Origin: Streptomyces filamentosus
GTDB taxonomy: Bacteria; Actinomycetota; Actinomycetes; Streptomycetales; Streptomycetaceae
Length of the DNA stretch: 64,000 nt
Direction: 5' to 3'
NCBI RefSeq assembly: GCF_014654895.1
Contig: NZ_BNBE01000002.1
Location: forward strand, 992,001 to 1,056,000
The position numbers and the translations under genes are program-made. Below the pieces are notes generated by a model. It worked only from the letters and a program-made list of their open reading frames with translations, did no database searches and was not told the DNA's origin. Of this stretch, positions 49,857 to 59,249 are shown one piece after another (positions within the stretch are counted from its first letter, which is position 1; every line of letters starts with the position of its first letter).

Positions 49857-51317
49857 ATGACGGACGGCCCGGTACTCGCCGTCGACCAAGGCACCTCCGG
49901 CACCAAGGCCCTCGTCCTGTGCCCCCGGCGCGGGGTCCTGGGCAGCGGCACGGCGCCGGTCCGCCCCCGCCACCTGCCGGGCGGCCTGGTCGAGGCCGAC
50001 CCCGCCGAGCTGTACGGCTCCGTGGTCGCGGCGGGCCGCGCGGCGCTCGCCGAGGCGGGCGTCCCGGTGGTCGCGGTGGGCCTCGCCAACCAGGGCGAGA
50101 CGGTCCTCGCCTGGGACCCGGCCACCGGCGCCCCGCTCACCGACGCGCTGGTCTGGCAGGACCGCCGGGCGGCCGATGTCTGCGCCGGACTGGCCCCGCA
50201 CGCGGCCGAGTTGGAGGAGCTGACGGGGCTTCCCCTGGACCCCTATTTCGCCGCGCCGAAGATGGCCTGGATCCGTCGGCACGCGACCGGCGCCGGCGTG
50301 GTCACGACGAGCGACGCCTGGCTGGTCCACCGGCTCACCGGCGCCTTCGTCACCGACGCGGCCACCGCCGGCCGCACCGGGCTCCTCGACCCGGCCGCCG
50401 TCGCCTGGTCCGGGCCCGCCCTCGACCTCTACGGACTCGGCGGCGAGCGGCTGCCGCGGATCGTCGACTGCGACGAACCGGTCGGCACCACGACCGCGTT
50501 CGGCCCTCCGCTCCCCCTCACCGGGCTGCTCGTGGACCAGCAGGCGGCCCTCCTCGCGCAGAGCGCGACCGCGCCCTGGGCCGCCAAGTGCACCTACGGC
50601 ACCGGGGCGTTCCTGCTGGCCCGCACCGGCCCCCGGCCGCGCCGCACCACGACCGGGCTCGTCGGCTGCGTCGCCTGGCGGCTGCGGGGACGGACCGAGC
50701 ACTGCCTCGACGGGCAGGTGTACACCGTGGCGTCCGCCGTCCGCTGGCTCACCGACCTCGGGGTCGTCTCCGGCGCCCGGGACCTGGACGCCGTGGGCGG
50801 CTCGGTGCCCGACAGCGGCGGGGTGTCCTTCGTGCCCGCGCTCGCCGGACTCGCCGCCCCCTGGTGGCGCGGCGAGGCCCGCGGCTCGCTCACCGGCCTG
50901 GGCCTCGGCACCGGCCGCGGGCACCTGGTGCGGGCCCTCGTCGAGGGCATCGCCGCCCAGGTGGTCGAGCTGGCCGGGGCGGCGGCCACCGACCGGGGCG
51001 CCCCGCTGGAGGCGCTGCGCGCCGACGGCGGGCTGACCGGCTCGGCGCTGCTCATGCAGACCCAGGCTGACCTGCTCCAGCTCCCGGTGGAGGTCGCCGC
51101 CCTCCCCGACGCGACGGCGCTCGGGGTCGGCGCGGCGGCCCGCCTCGGCCACGACCCGCGCCTGTCCGTGCCGGAGGCCGTACCGGAGTGGAAGCCGTCC
51201 GCCGTGTACGAGCCCGCGATCCCGGCGGACGAGGCGGCGGAGCGGATGGGGCGGTTCCGGGCGGAGGTGGCGGCCCTGCTCGAACGGACCGGCCCCGGGC
51301 CCGGAGCCCCCTCGTGA
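49857..51317 (+). CDS. FGGY-family carbohydrate kinase, glycerol-kinase-like
   Basis: 486 residues from ATG 49857 (GGGAG seven bases ahead; GTG 49833 possible). Phosphate motif LAVDQGTSGTKALVL near residue 8, ALVWQDRRAADVCA near 102, and TYGTGAFLLA near 248. WQDRR and the DQGTS motif point to glycerol kinases. The two genes that follow encode glycerol-3-phosphate-type flavoproteins and overlap it by four bases each, supporting a polyol-phosphate pathway. The exact substrate is inferred. Confidence 0.82.
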   Translation: MTDGPVLAVDQGTSGTKALVLCPRRGVLGSGTAPVRPRHLPGGLVEADPAELYGSVVAAGRAALAEAGVPVVAVGLANQGETVLAWDPATGAPLTDALVWQDRRAADVCAGLAPHAAELEELTGLPLDPYFAAPKMAWIRRHATGAGVVTTSDAWLVHRLTGAFVTDAATAGRTGLLDPAAVAWSGPALDLYGLGGERLPRIVDCDEPVGTTTAFGPPLPLTGLLVDQQAALLAQSATAPWAAKCTYGTGAFLLARTGPRPRRTTTGLVGCVAWRLRGRTEHCLDGQVYTVASAVRWLTDLGVVSGARDLDAVGGSVPDSGGVSFVPALAGLAAPWWRGEARGSLTGLGLGTGRGHLVRALVEGIAAQVVELAGAAATDRGAPLEALRADGGLTGSALLMQTQADLLQLPVEVAALPDATALGVGAAARLGHDPRLSVPEAVPEWKPSAVYEPAIPADEAAERMGRFRAEVAALLERTGPGPGAPS

Positions 51318-52747
51318 GCGGCGGCGCGGCGGACGACCCGTACGACGTCGTGGTGGTGGGCGCCGGGGTCGTGGGGTGCGCCGTCGCCCGCGCGCTGGCC
51401 CGGTACCCGCTGCGGGTCGCGCTGGTCGAGGCGGCGGACGACGTCGGCGAGGGCAGCTCCAAGGCCAACACCGCCATCCTGCACACCGGTTTCGACGCCG
51501 TCCCCGGCACCCTGGAGGCCGGGCTCGTCCGGGCGGGCCACCGGCTCCTCGGCGCGTACGCCGCCGAGGCCGGGATCCCCGTCGAGCCGGTCGGCGCGCT
51601 GCTCGTCGCCTGGGACGAGGAGCAGCGGGCCGCGCTGCCCGGCCTGGCCGCGAAGGCCGCCCGCAACGGCCACCACACCACCCGCCTCCTCGGCGCGGCC
51701 GAACTCCGGCGCCGCGAGCCGCACCTCGGCCCGGGGGCGCTCGGCGCGCTGGCCGTGCCGGGCGAGTCGGTGATCTGCCCCTGGACCACCACCCTCGCCT
51801 ACGCCACCCAGGCCGTCCGCTCCGGCGTCCGCCTGCTGCTCGGCCGGCGGGTGACGGCGGTCTCCGGCGCCCCCGGCGGGCCGCACCGCCTGTCCACCAC
51901 CCGGGGTCCGCTCACCGCCCGCTTCCTCGTCAACGCCTGCGGCCTGTACGCCGACCGCTTCGACGCGCTGCTCGGCGTACAGGACTTCGCCGTCACCCCG
52001 CGCCGGGGCCAGCTCCTCGTCTACGACAAGCCCGCCCGCGCCCTGGTGCGGCACATCCTGCTGCCCGTCCCCGGCCCCCTCGGCAAGGGCGTCCTCGTCG
52101 CGCCCACCGTGTACGGCAACGTGCTCCTCGGCCCGACCGCCGAGGACCTGACCGACCGCACCGCCACCGGCACCACCGCCGAGGGCCTCGCCGGGCTGCG
52201 GGAGCAGGGCGCCCGGATCGTGCCCGCGCTCGTCGGGGAGGAGGTGACGGCCGCGTACGCGGGGCTGCGCGCCGCCACCGGCAGGGAGGACTACCGGTGC
52301 GCGGCGCGCCCCGCCCTGCGGTACGTGACCGTCGGCGGGATCCGCTCCACCGGCCTCTCCGCCTCCCTGGCCCTCGCCGAGCACGTCCTCGGGCTGCTCG
52401 CCGAGTGCGGGCTGCGGACCGGACCCGAACGGCCCCTGGCCCCGGTGCGGATGCCGAACCTGGGCGAGGCCTTCCCCCGCCCCTACCGGGACGCCGCCGC
52501 CGTCGCCCGGGACCCCGGCTTCGGGACGGTGGTCTGCCACTGCGAGCACGTCACCCGGGGCGAGGTGCGGGCCGCGCTCGCGTCGGACGTCCCGCCCGCC
52601 GGGCTGGACGGGCTGCGCCGCCGCACCCGGGCCGGGGCGGGCCGCTGCCAGGGCGGCCACTGCCGGCCCGCCCTCCAGGCCCTGTTCGAGGAGCACCGGC
52701 GGTCGGCCGGACGCCGGCGGTACGGGAAGGACGGCGGGGCGCGGTGA
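51314..52747 (+). CDS. FAD oxidoreductase with C-terminal BFD-type [2Fe-2S] domain (GlpA-like)
   Basis: 477 residues from GTG 51314. DAO/GlpA fold: VVVVGAGVVGCAVARALARY near residue 11, GSSKANTAILHTGFDA and RFLVNACGLYADRF. The last 90 residues hold a BFD-like cluster site, VVCHCEHVTRGE near 410 and GAGRCQGGHC near 445, four cysteines. It resembles the anaerobic glycerol-3-phosphate dehydrogenase A subunit and should oxidise the phosphorylated product of the upstream kinase. Coupled to both neighbours. Confidence 0.85.
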   Translation: MSGGAADDPYDVVVVGAGVVGCAVARALARYPLRVALVEAADDVGEGSSKANTAILHTGFDAVPGTLEAGLVRAGHRLLGAYAAEAGIPVEPVGALLVAWDEEQRAALPGLAAKAARNGHHTTRLLGAAELRRREPHLGPGALGALAVPGESVICPWTTTLAYATQAVRSGVRLLLGRRVTAVSGAPGGPHRLSTTRGPLTARFLVNACGLYADRFDALLGVQDFAVTPRRGQLLVYDKPARALVRHILLPVPGPLGKGVLVAPTVYGNVLLGPTAEDLTDRTATGTTAEGLAGLREQGARIVPALVGEEVTAAYAGLRAATGREDYRCAARPALRYVTVGGIRSTGLSASLALAEHVLGLLAECGLRTGPERPLAPVRMPNLGEAFPRPYRDAAAVARDPGFGTVVCHCEHVTRGEVRAALASDVPPAGLDGLRRRTRAGAGRCQGGHCRPALQALFEEHRRSAGRRRYGKDGGAR

Positions 52748-53982
52748 GGCACGAGGGGACGCGGGAGGAGCGGGCGGCGCGCGCGGTCGACGTGCTGGTC
52801 GTCGGCGCGGGACCGGCGGGGCTCGCCGCGGCGGCCCGGCTCGCGGCGGCCGGCGCCGGGCGGGTCGAGGTCCTGGAGCGGGAGCCGGAGGCGGGCGGCG
52901 CGGCGCGCCTGTGCGCCCATCCCGGGTTCGGCGCGGACCGGCGCGGGCGTCCCCTGGACGGGCCGGGGTACGCCGGACGCGCGGTGCGTGCGGCGGTACG
53001 CGCCGGGGCCGCCGTCCGCACCGGCGTGTCGGTCACCGGCTGGGCGGGCCCGCTGGTCCTGGAGACGACCGCGCCGACCGGACTCGAAGCGGTCCGGGCG
53101 CGGGCGGTGGTCCTGGCGACCGGCGCCCGCGAGCGGGCCCGGCCGGCCCGGCTGCTGCCGGGGACCCGGGTGCGGGGCGTGCTGACGGCCGGTGAGCTCC
53201 AGCGGACGGTGGCCCTGTTCGGGCCGCGTCCGGAGCGGATCGGGCAGCGCGCCGTGGTCGCCGGCGACGGGCCGGAGGCCGGACACGCCGTGCGGCTGCT
53301 GCGCCGGGCGGGGGTCGCGGTCGTGGCCGTGGTCGGCGAGGGGCCCCGGGCGGCCGTCCGGGCCGGGGGCGTGCCGGTGCTCGCGGAGACGGCGGTCACG
53401 GAGGTGACGGGCCGGGGCCGGCTCGCCGGGGTCGCGGTCCGGGGCCGGGACGGACGGCCCCGGACGGTCGGGTGCGACACGCTGGTCCTCACCGGCGACT
53501 GGGTCCCGGAGCACGCGCTGGCCCGCGCGGGCGGGCTGCCGCTCGCCCCCGGCGGCCGGGGCCCACTGGTCGACGGCGCGCTGCGGACCGCCGTCCCCGG
53601 GGTGTTCGCGGCGGGCGGGCTGCTGCACGGCGGCGAACCGGCCGCGCGGGCCGCCGCCGAGGGCCGGGCGGTCGCCACCGCCGTCCTGGCCCACCTCGGC
53701 GGGGGCGCGCCGCGCGCGGCGGAGGGCCTGCCGGTGGAGACCTCGGGCCCGCTGCGCTGGGTGCATCCGGGCCTCCTCGGACCGGCGCCCGCCCCGCTCC
53801 TGCTGCAGGCCGAACACACCCTCGTGCGCCCCCTGCTGACCGTGCGGCAGGACGGGCGGGTCCTGCACCGCGGCCGGCCGGCCGGTGTCCTCCCGGCGTG
53901 GCGGTCGCTGCGCCTGGACGCCCGGTGGACGCGCGGGGCGGACCCCGGGGGCGGCCCCGTGGTGGTGGACGTCCGGGAGTGA
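52744..53982 (+). CDS. pyridine-nucleotide-type FAD oxidoreductase
   Basis: 412 residues from GTG 52744. FAD fold VLVVGAGPAGLAAAARLAAAG near residue 17, VVLATGARERARPARLLPG near 121, and a second nucleotide fold near 175. It matches the partner subunit found after GlpA-like proteins in many bacteria (opine oxidase A-like). The final 80 residues, beyond the FAD fold, are a beta-rich extension with few cysteines. The DUF1667 gene that often completes this set elsewhere is absent. Confidence 0.82.
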   Translation: MRHEGTREERAARAVDVLVVGAGPAGLAAAARLAAAGAGRVEVLEREPEAGGAARLCAHPGFGADRRGRPLDGPGYAGRAVRAAVRAGAAVRTGVSVTGWAGPLVLETTAPTGLEAVRARAVVLATGARERARPARLLPGTRVRGVLTAGELQRTVALFGPRPERIGQRAVVAGDGPEAGHAVRLLRRAGVAVVAVVGEGPRAAVRAGGVPVLAETAVTEVTGRGRLAGVAVRGRDGRPRTVGCDTLVLTGDWVPEHALARAGGLPLAPGGRGPLVDGALRTAVPGVFAAGGLLHGGEPAARAAAEGRAVATAVLAHLGGGAPRAAEGLPVETSGPLRWVHPGLLGPAPAPLLLQAEHTLVRPLLTVRQDGRVLHRGRPAGVLPAWRSLRLDARWTRGADPGGGPVVVDVRE

Positions 53983-54103
53983 GGGGCCGGGCGGGTGGCC
54001 CGACGGGGGGTCTCGCGCGGGTGCGCGGGCGGGCCTGAGGGCCGTTGTCAGACCCGTGCGAGAGGGTGGAGCGCGTCCAGCCGTCGAGAGAGGGAGCCCC
54101 GAC

Positions 54104-54346
54104 ATGACCATCACCGCCACCGAGCGCGCCGCGGCCCAGGCGTACCTCCGCCTCCTCGAATCCACCCAGGCCGTGCTGACTGACCCGGGCCTCGCCCCCT
54201 ACGCGGGGATGATGCTGACGAACCCCATGGCGGAGGCCGACGAGGCGCTGCGCGCGGCGGGCCTCGCGGGGAACGAGGACCGGCTGCTCCGCCTCGTCTC
54301 CGCGCTGCGCTCCCCCGCCGCGCCGGACCTGGACCGCCTTTCCTGA
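54104..54346 (+). CDS. small helical hypothetical protein
   Basis: 80 residues from ATG 54104, with AGAGAGGGAG ahead. MTITATERAAAQAYLRLL then a segment of Leu/Ala helices ending LRSPAAPDLDRLS. No membrane segment, no cysteine. Not recognised. Convergent with the P450 gene, whose stop lies five bases away. Confidence 0.6.
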   Translation: MTITATERAAAQAYLRLLESTQAVLTDPGLAPYAGMMLTNPMAEADEALRAAGLAGNEDRLLRLVSALRSPAAPDLDRLS

Positions 54347-54350
54347 GCCC

Positions 54351-55607
54351 TCACGCCCCCGGGCGGACGGGCAGGGCGCGCACGCTGTTGCCGACGAAGC
54401 CCGCGTGGCGGGCCAGTTCGCCCTCCGGGACGGCCAGGTCGAGGCCGGGGAAGCGGGTGAAGAGCGCTTCGAGGGCGACGGCCGCCTCCATACGGGCGAG
54501 CGGGGCGCCCAGGCAGTAGTGGGGGCCGTGGCCCAGGGACAGGTGCTTGGCCGCGGCGCCGCGGGTGAGGTCGAAGCGGTCGGCGTCCGGGCCGTGCGCG
54601 GCGGTGTCGCGGCCCGCCGCCGAGTAGCCGGCGAGGACGGGGGTGCCGCGGGGGATCAGGGTGCCGTCGACCGTGAGGTCCCGGGTGGGGTAGCGGAAGG
54701 GGAAGTAGCTGACGGGGCTGTCCCAGCGCAGGGTCTCCTCGACGGCGTCGGCCCAGGACGCCTTCCCCTCGGTGACGAGGGCGAGCTGGTCGCGGTGGGC
54801 GCACAGGGCGCGGACGGCGTTGGTGACGAGGTTGAGGGTGGTCTCGTGGCCCGCGACGATCATCAGCAGCAGGGTGCCGATCAGCTCGGGCTGGGTGAGC
54901 CGGTCGCCGCCCTCGTCGCGGGCGGCGATGAGGGCACTGGTCAGGTCGTCGCCGGGGGCCGCCGCCTTGGCCGCGGCGATGGCGGCGAGCAGCTCGACCA
55001 GCTCGCGGTTGGCGGCTACGGCCCGCGCGGGCTCGGTGTCGGTGGCCACGACCAGGCTGGACAGGTGGTGCAGCCGCTCCTGGTGCGCCGGGTCGACGCC
55101 GAAGAGCTCGCAGATGACGCCGAGCGGCAGCGGCAGGGCGTAGTGGCGGCGCAGGTCGGCGACGCCGTCGCCCGCGGCGGCGGCCTCGGCGAGCCCGTCG
55201 AGCAGACCCTCCGTCACCGCCTCGACGCGCGGCCGCAGCTCCTCGACGCGGCGGGCGGTGAAGGCGCTGCTGACGAGGTTCCGCAGCCGGCGGTGGTCGG
55301 CGCCGTCTGCGGTGATCATGCCGGGGACGGTGGCGAAGGTGCGCAGCGGCCACCCCTCGGGTATGCGGCCCTCGGCGAGCGCGGTGAAGTGCCGGGGCCC
55401 CTTGGCGACGTCGGGGTGGGAGAGGAAGTCCCTCAGGGCGTCGTGGCCGAGGACGACCATGCCGTCGATGTCGCCGGGCAGCACCACGGGGGCCACGGCG
55501 CCCCCGGCGAGCAGCCGCGCGTTGGCGGCGTGCGGGCAGCCGCCGGCCGGGTCGAGCCGGTACGGCTCCCGCGTGCGGTCCCCGTCCGGTCCGGGGGTTG
55601 CGTCCAT
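54351..55607 (-). CDS. cytochrome P450
   Basis: 418 residues from ATG 55607 with AGGAG ahead. I-helix LLLMIVAGHETTLNLV near residue 250, E-x-x-R in VEETLRWDSPV, and the haem loop LGHGPHYCLGAPLARME near residue 360. Class I bacterial P450; no ferredoxin gene adjoins it, so it must share one made elsewhere (for example at 33041). The substrate is unknown. Confidence 0.92.
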   Translation of the reverse strand: MDATPGPDGDRTREPYRLDPAGGCPHAANARLLAGGAVAPVVLPGDIDGMVVLGHDALRDFLSHPDVAKGPRHFTALAEGRIPEGWPLRTFATVPGMITADGADHRRLRNLVSSAFTARRVEELRPRVEAVTEGLLDGLAEAAAAGDGVADLRRHYALPLPLGVICELFGVDPAHQERLHHLSSLVVATDTEPARAVAANRELVELLAAIAAAKAAAPGDDLTSALIAARDEGGDRLTQPELIGTLLLMIVAGHETTLNLVTNAVRALCAHRDQLALVTEGKASWADAVEETLRWDSPVSYFPFRYPTRDLTVDGTLIPRGTPVLAGYSAAGRDTAAHGPDADRFDLTRGAAAKHLSLGHGPHYCLGAPLARMEAAVALEALFTRFPGLDLAVPEGELARHAGFVGNSVRALPVRPGA

Positions 55608-55934
55608 GTCCACTCCTGACGACGTGTGAGTCCGCCGACGGGCGACGGACGGCCGCCCGCATCCTAGGCTCGATGCACGGGTCTGCGGGCCCGGTTGCGG
55701 CGACCCGGCCGGCTCTCCGCGCTGGACGCGGTGCCCGTGCGCACCGGACGCCTCCCCTCCGCCCGCGCGCCGGAAAGGGCCCGGGAGCGAACGCCCCTGA
55801 GGCTCCGTCGGGAACGGCCCGACCGGGCACGACCACCCGGCCGGCGGCACGACGCGCCGCCCCGCGCCGCGTTCTGTAGGCCGGGTGGCGCACTCCGTCC
55901 TGCGGGCTCCCGCCCGGCTTCCTACGGTGACCGA
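55608..55934. other. divergent intergenic region between P450 and carboxypeptidase genes
   Basis: About 330 bases, GC-rich, without a supported gene. It must contain both promoters, but I see no clear -35/-10 pair, palindrome or ribosome-linked leader. Confidence 0.4.
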
Positions 55935-57185
55935 ATGATCGTCACGTCAGCTCTTCGCCTTGCCGCCGCGGGCTCCGCCGCGATGCTGCTCGTGCTCTCC
56001 GCGCCCGTGACGGGCGCCGCGACCCCGCCCCGGCCCCCGGCGGCCGCTCCCCTCCTCGCGCCGGGCTCCGCCACCGAACCGACCCCTCCCGCGCGGCGGT
56101 TCGTGGACCCGGCGCGGCTCGACCGGCCCGGGACGCAGGTCCAGCCGCTGGCCGGCGCGCCGGCCGTGCCCTCGCCCTCCGCGCTGTCCTGGGTGGTGGC
56201 GGACGCGGACACGGGCGAGGTGCTGGCCGCCCGCGCGGCGCACCGCAAGCTGCCGCCGGCCAGCACCCTCAAGACCCTGTTCGCCCTCACGGCGCTCCCG
56301 CAGCACGAGGCGTCCGAGCGGCACACGGTGGCCGACGAGGAACTGACGGGGATCGGCGAGGGCAGCAGTCTCGTCGGGGTGAAGGAGGGGTACACGTACC
56401 GGGTGTCCGACCTGTGGAACGGCGTCTTCCTCAGCTCGGGCAACGACGCCGTGCACGTCCTCGCGTCGATGAGCGGCGGCTGGGAGTCGATGGCCCGCCA
56501 GATGCAGGAGAAGGCGCGGTCGCTGGGCGCCCTGGACACGCACGTGGTGTCGCCGGACGGCTACGACGCGCCGGGGCAGGTCTCGTCCGCGTACGACCTG
56601 GCGGTCTTCGGCCGGGCGGGCGTCCGGGACCCCGAGTTCACCCGTTACTGCTCGACCGCCTACGCCGACTTCCCGGCGGGCTCGTGGTCGTACGGCATCG
56701 CCAACACCAACCGGCTGCTGACGGGCGCGGACGGGGTCGGCCGCTACCCGGGGCTGATCGGCGTGAAGAACGGCTACACCAGCAACGCGGGCAACACCCT
56801 CGTCGCCGCCGCCCGCCGGGGCGACCGCACCCTCGTCGTGTCGGTGATGAACCCGCAGTCGGGCGGCGGGCTCGCCGTGTACGAGGAGGCGCGCGAGCTG
56901 CTCGACTGGGGCTTCGAGGCGGCGGGCCGGGTGCGGCCGGTCGGTTCGCTGCTGCCCCCGACGTCACCGGAGGGGCGGGCGGAGACGAAGGAGGCGGGGG
57001 CCGCGGACGCGCGGGCGGTGTCGGTGCGCGGCGGCGCCGGCGCCCCGGCCGCCGCCCCGGCCCGGGCCGGGGCGGTCGCGGAGACCGGCGGCCCCTCGGT
57101 GGCCCTGCCGCTCTCCCTCGTGGGCTCGGCCTGCGCGGCGGCCCTCGTCCTGTGGGCGTGGCGCCGCCGGGTCCCCCGCCCCTGA
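55935..57185 (+). CDS. D-alanyl-D-alanine carboxypeptidase (PBP5-like)
   Basis: 416 residues from ATG 55935. A signal peptide (AAAGSAAMLLVLSAPVTGAA) and Pro/Ala linker precede the S11 domain. S-x-x-K is in ASTLKTLF near residue 112, S-x-N in LSSGNDAV near 172 and K-N-G in GVKNGYTSNAGN near 278. A C-terminal helix (LPLSLVGSACAAALVLWAW) followed by RRRVPRP anchors it. It trims the terminal D-alanine from peptidoglycan stem peptides outside the membrane. Confidence 0.92.
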   Translation: MIVTSALRLAAAGSAAMLLVLSAPVTGAATPPRPPAAAPLLAPGSATEPTPPARRFVDPARLDRPGTQVQPLAGAPAVPSPSALSWVVADADTGEVLAARAAHRKLPPASTLKTLFALTALPQHEASERHTVADEELTGIGEGSSLVGVKEGYTYRVSDLWNGVFLSSGNDAVHVLASMSGGWESMARQMQEKARSLGALDTHVVSPDGYDAPGQVSSAYDLAVFGRAGVRDPEFTRYCSTAYADFPAGSWSYGIANTNRLLTGADGVGRYPGLIGVKNGYTSNAGNTLVAAARRGDRTLVVSVMNPQSGGGLAVYEEARELLDWGFEAAGRVRPVGSLLPPTSPEGRAETKEAGAADARAVSVRGGAGAPAAAPARAGAVAETGGPSVALPLSLVGSACAAALVLWAWRRRVPRP

Positions 57186-57217
57186 GGCGCCCTCGGCGCC
57201 GGCCCCCGGCGGGTGTC

Positions 57218-57787
57218 TCAGTCCGCGCCGGGGGCCGCCGCCGTGCGGGCCCGGTGGGCGGCCACCCGTTCCCGGGTGGCACAGCGCCGGGAGCAGTAGC
57301 GCCGTTCGGGGCCACTGCCGTGCGGGACGAACACGTCGCCGCACCGGGCGGACGCGCAGGTCCGGCCGGGCGGGGCCTGCCGGTCCCACAGGAGGACGGC
57401 CAGCGCGAGGCAGCCGGAGGCCAGGAACCACTCCGGCCACGGCGCGTCGTCGGAGGCGTCCAGGTGGGGGTGCCAGGGGGAGGCGCCGCCGTGCGAGGTG
57501 AGGCGGAGGGGGCCGGTGCGGGCGGCGAGCAGCGGATCGAGGAGGGCGGCGGCCTCGTCGACGGAGGCGGCGGCGAACACCTCCCGCAGGCGCACGGCGG
57601 CGGCCCGCATCGGGGGGACGTCCTCGGCCGTGACGGTGAGGGGCGGGTCCTCGCCGTGGGCGAGGAGCACCCCGGCGATCTCGCGGGGTCCCGCCGCCGG
57701 GTCGGCCAGCGCGTTGACGAGGGCGGCGGTGCGCAGGGCCATGGCGACGGTGGAGTGCCGGGCGGAGCGGTCGGGGAGGACGGGCAT
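57218..57787 (-). CDS. CGNR zinc finger / ABATE domain regulator-like protein
   Basis: 189 residues from ATG 57787 (ATG 57805 is an alternative giving MRYIRP; neither has a clear ribosome site). N-terminal ABATE-like domain (TAALVNALADPAAGPREI). The C-terminal CGNR zinc finger reads RTCASARCGDVFVPHG, then RRYCSRRCATRERVAAHR, with four cysteines and CATR in place of CGNR. Such proteins are putative transcription factors. Divergent from an MFS exporter, so it may regulate it. Confidence 0.85.
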   Translation of the reverse strand: MPVLPDRSARHSTVAMALRTAALVNALADPAAGPREIAGVLLAHGEDPPLTVTAEDVPPMRAAAVRLREVFAAASVDEAAALLDPLLAARTGPLRLTSHGGASPWHPHLDASDDAPWPEWFLASGCLALAVLLWDRQAPPGRTCASARCGDVFVPHGSGPERRYCSRRCATRERVAAHRARTAAAPGAD

Positions 57788-57844
57788 CGGCCGAATGTAA
57801 CGCATATTGCGAAGGTTTGAGTTACTTCTCTAGCCTCGGGCGTC

Positions 57845-59113
57845 ATGCGCCTGCGCCCCGGAGCCCCCCGCCGCCCGTCCGTCGCCGCCCATCTCGCGGG
57901 GGCGCTCGCGGCCAGGACCGGGGACGAGGCGTCCGGACCCGCGCTCGCCCTCGTCGGCTTCGCCGCGGCCGGTTCGGCGTCCCGGGCCGGGACGCTCCTC
58001 GCCTGCGCCACGGTCTCGGCGGTGGTGGGCGGCCCCGCCCTCGGCTCCCTCCTCGACCGGTCCCGGCGGCCGGGGCGGCTGCTGGCGGGGGCGCTCGTCC
58101 TGCACGCGGCGGGCCTCTGCGGGGTGCTCCTCGGCCACGGCCGGCTGCCGTTCGGGGTGACGGCGCTGCTCGCCGTGGTGGCGGGGCTGGCGGCCCCGGC
58201 GCTCTCGGGCGGCTGGACCGCGCAGCTGCCCCGGATCGCGCCCGCCGGCCGGATGCCCCGGCTGCACGCCCTCGACGCCCTCACCTTCTCCTGCGCCGCG
58301 CTGGCCGGCCCGGCGCTGGCGGGCGGCGCCGCGCTGCTCCTCGGCGCCCCGGCGGCGGTCGTCCTGGCGGCGGTCCTGGTCGCGGTGGCGGCGCCGGTCG
58401 CCTGGGCGCTGCCGCCGGCGGACCCGGCGCCCCCGTCCTCCGGGAAGCACAGGGGCGGGGGCGTGCGGGCCGTGTTCCTGCGGGCGCCCCTGCTGCGGGC
58501 GACGGCCGCCTCGGTCGGCTGCGCCGCCGCGCAGGGCGTGGTCACGGCCTGCGTCCCTGTGCTCGGGGCGCGGACCCTGGGCGGCCCCGGCCGGGGCGCG
58601 CTGCTGCTCTCCGTCGCCGCGGCGGCCGCGCTGGCGGCGACCGCGCTGTACGCCCGGCTGCCCCGCGCGGCGGCGCCGGGGACGGTGCTGTGGGGCGGGG
58701 CGCTGGTGCAGGCGGGGGCGTGGCCGGCGGCGGCGGGCGGGCCGGTGGCGCTGGTGGCGGCGTTCGCCGTGGCGGGGGCCGCCGAGGGGCCGCAGCTGGC
58801 GGCGCTGTTCGCCGTCCGGCACGAGCAGACCCCGGCCCGGCTGCGGGCCCGGGTGTTCGCGCTCGGCGCCGGGCTGAAGGTCACCGGCTTCGCGGTGGGC
58901 GCGGCGGCGGGCGGGGCGGTGGCGGCCCGCTCCCTGTCGGCGGCGCTGCTGCTCGCGGCGGGGACGTGCGCCGTCTCGGCGCTCCCCTACGCGGGGCCCT
59001 CGCGCGGGGGCCCCGGGCGGGCCCCGCGCCGGGGTCCGGTCACAGGGGGGAGCCGGGGGCGACGTAGCGTTCGGCGGCGCGGAGCGCTTCGGGGGTGGAG
59101 CGGACGCCCATGA
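57845..59113 (+). CDS. MFS-type transporter
   Basis: 422 residues, ATG 57845 with twelve predicted membrane helices, very Ala/Gly/Leu-rich. GSLLDRSRRPGRLLAGAL is the loop 2-3 motif of drug-exporter MFS proteins; ARVFALGAGLKVTGFAVGAAAGG lies near the end. The C-terminal 35 residues are Arg-rich and overlap the opposing DUF5133 gene by 74 bases. Its divergent partner is a CGNR protein. The substrate is unknown; export is inferred. Confidence 0.82.
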   Translation: MRLRPGAPRRPSVAAHLAGALAARTGDEASGPALALVGFAAAGSASRAGTLLACATVSAVVGGPALGSLLDRSRRPGRLLAGALVLHAAGLCGVLLGHGRLPFGVTALLAVVAGLAAPALSGGWTAQLPRIAPAGRMPRLHALDALTFSCAALAGPALAGGAALLLGAPAAVVLAAVLVAVAAPVAWALPPADPAPPSSGKHRGGGVRAVFLRAPLLRATAASVGCAAAQGVVTACVPVLGARTLGGPGRGALLLSVAAAAALAATALYARLPRAAAPGTVLWGGALVQAGAWPAAAGGPVALVAAFAVAGAAEGPQLAALFAVRHEQTPARLRARVFALGAGLKVTGFAVGAAAGGAVAARSLSAALLLAAGTCAVSALPYAGPSRGGPGRAPRRGPVTGGSRGRRSVRRRGALRGWSGRP

Positions 59114-59249
59114 GGACGCACAGGGTGTAGGCGGTGTCCTCGAAGCGGCGGCGGACGGAGAGGTCGCAGGGGGAGGACAGGACGGTGCGCTCCTGGGTGC
59201 GGTAGTGCCGGAGGAGCCGTTCGACGGTGTTCCGGTCGGGCAGCAGCAT
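59040..59249 (-). CDS. DUF5133 small protein
   Basis: 69 residues from ATG 59249 with GGAGG ahead. It begins MLLPDRNTVERLLRHYRTQE and ends with RRFEDTAYTLCVLMGVRSTPEALRAAERY (read in parts), the pattern of DUF5133, a small family common in Streptomyces with unknown role. The first residues MLLP are diagnostic. Overlaps the end of the MFS gene on the opposite strand. Confidence 0.85.
   Translation of the reverse strand: MLLPDRNTVERLLRHYRTQERTVLSSPCDLSVRRRFEDTAYTLCVLMGVRSTPEALRAAERYVAPGSPL

Noticed and set aside
55598..55879. 93-codon ORF upstream of the carboxypeptidase
   Set aside because: Arg/Ala/Pro-rich composition, no ribosome site, no conserved features.
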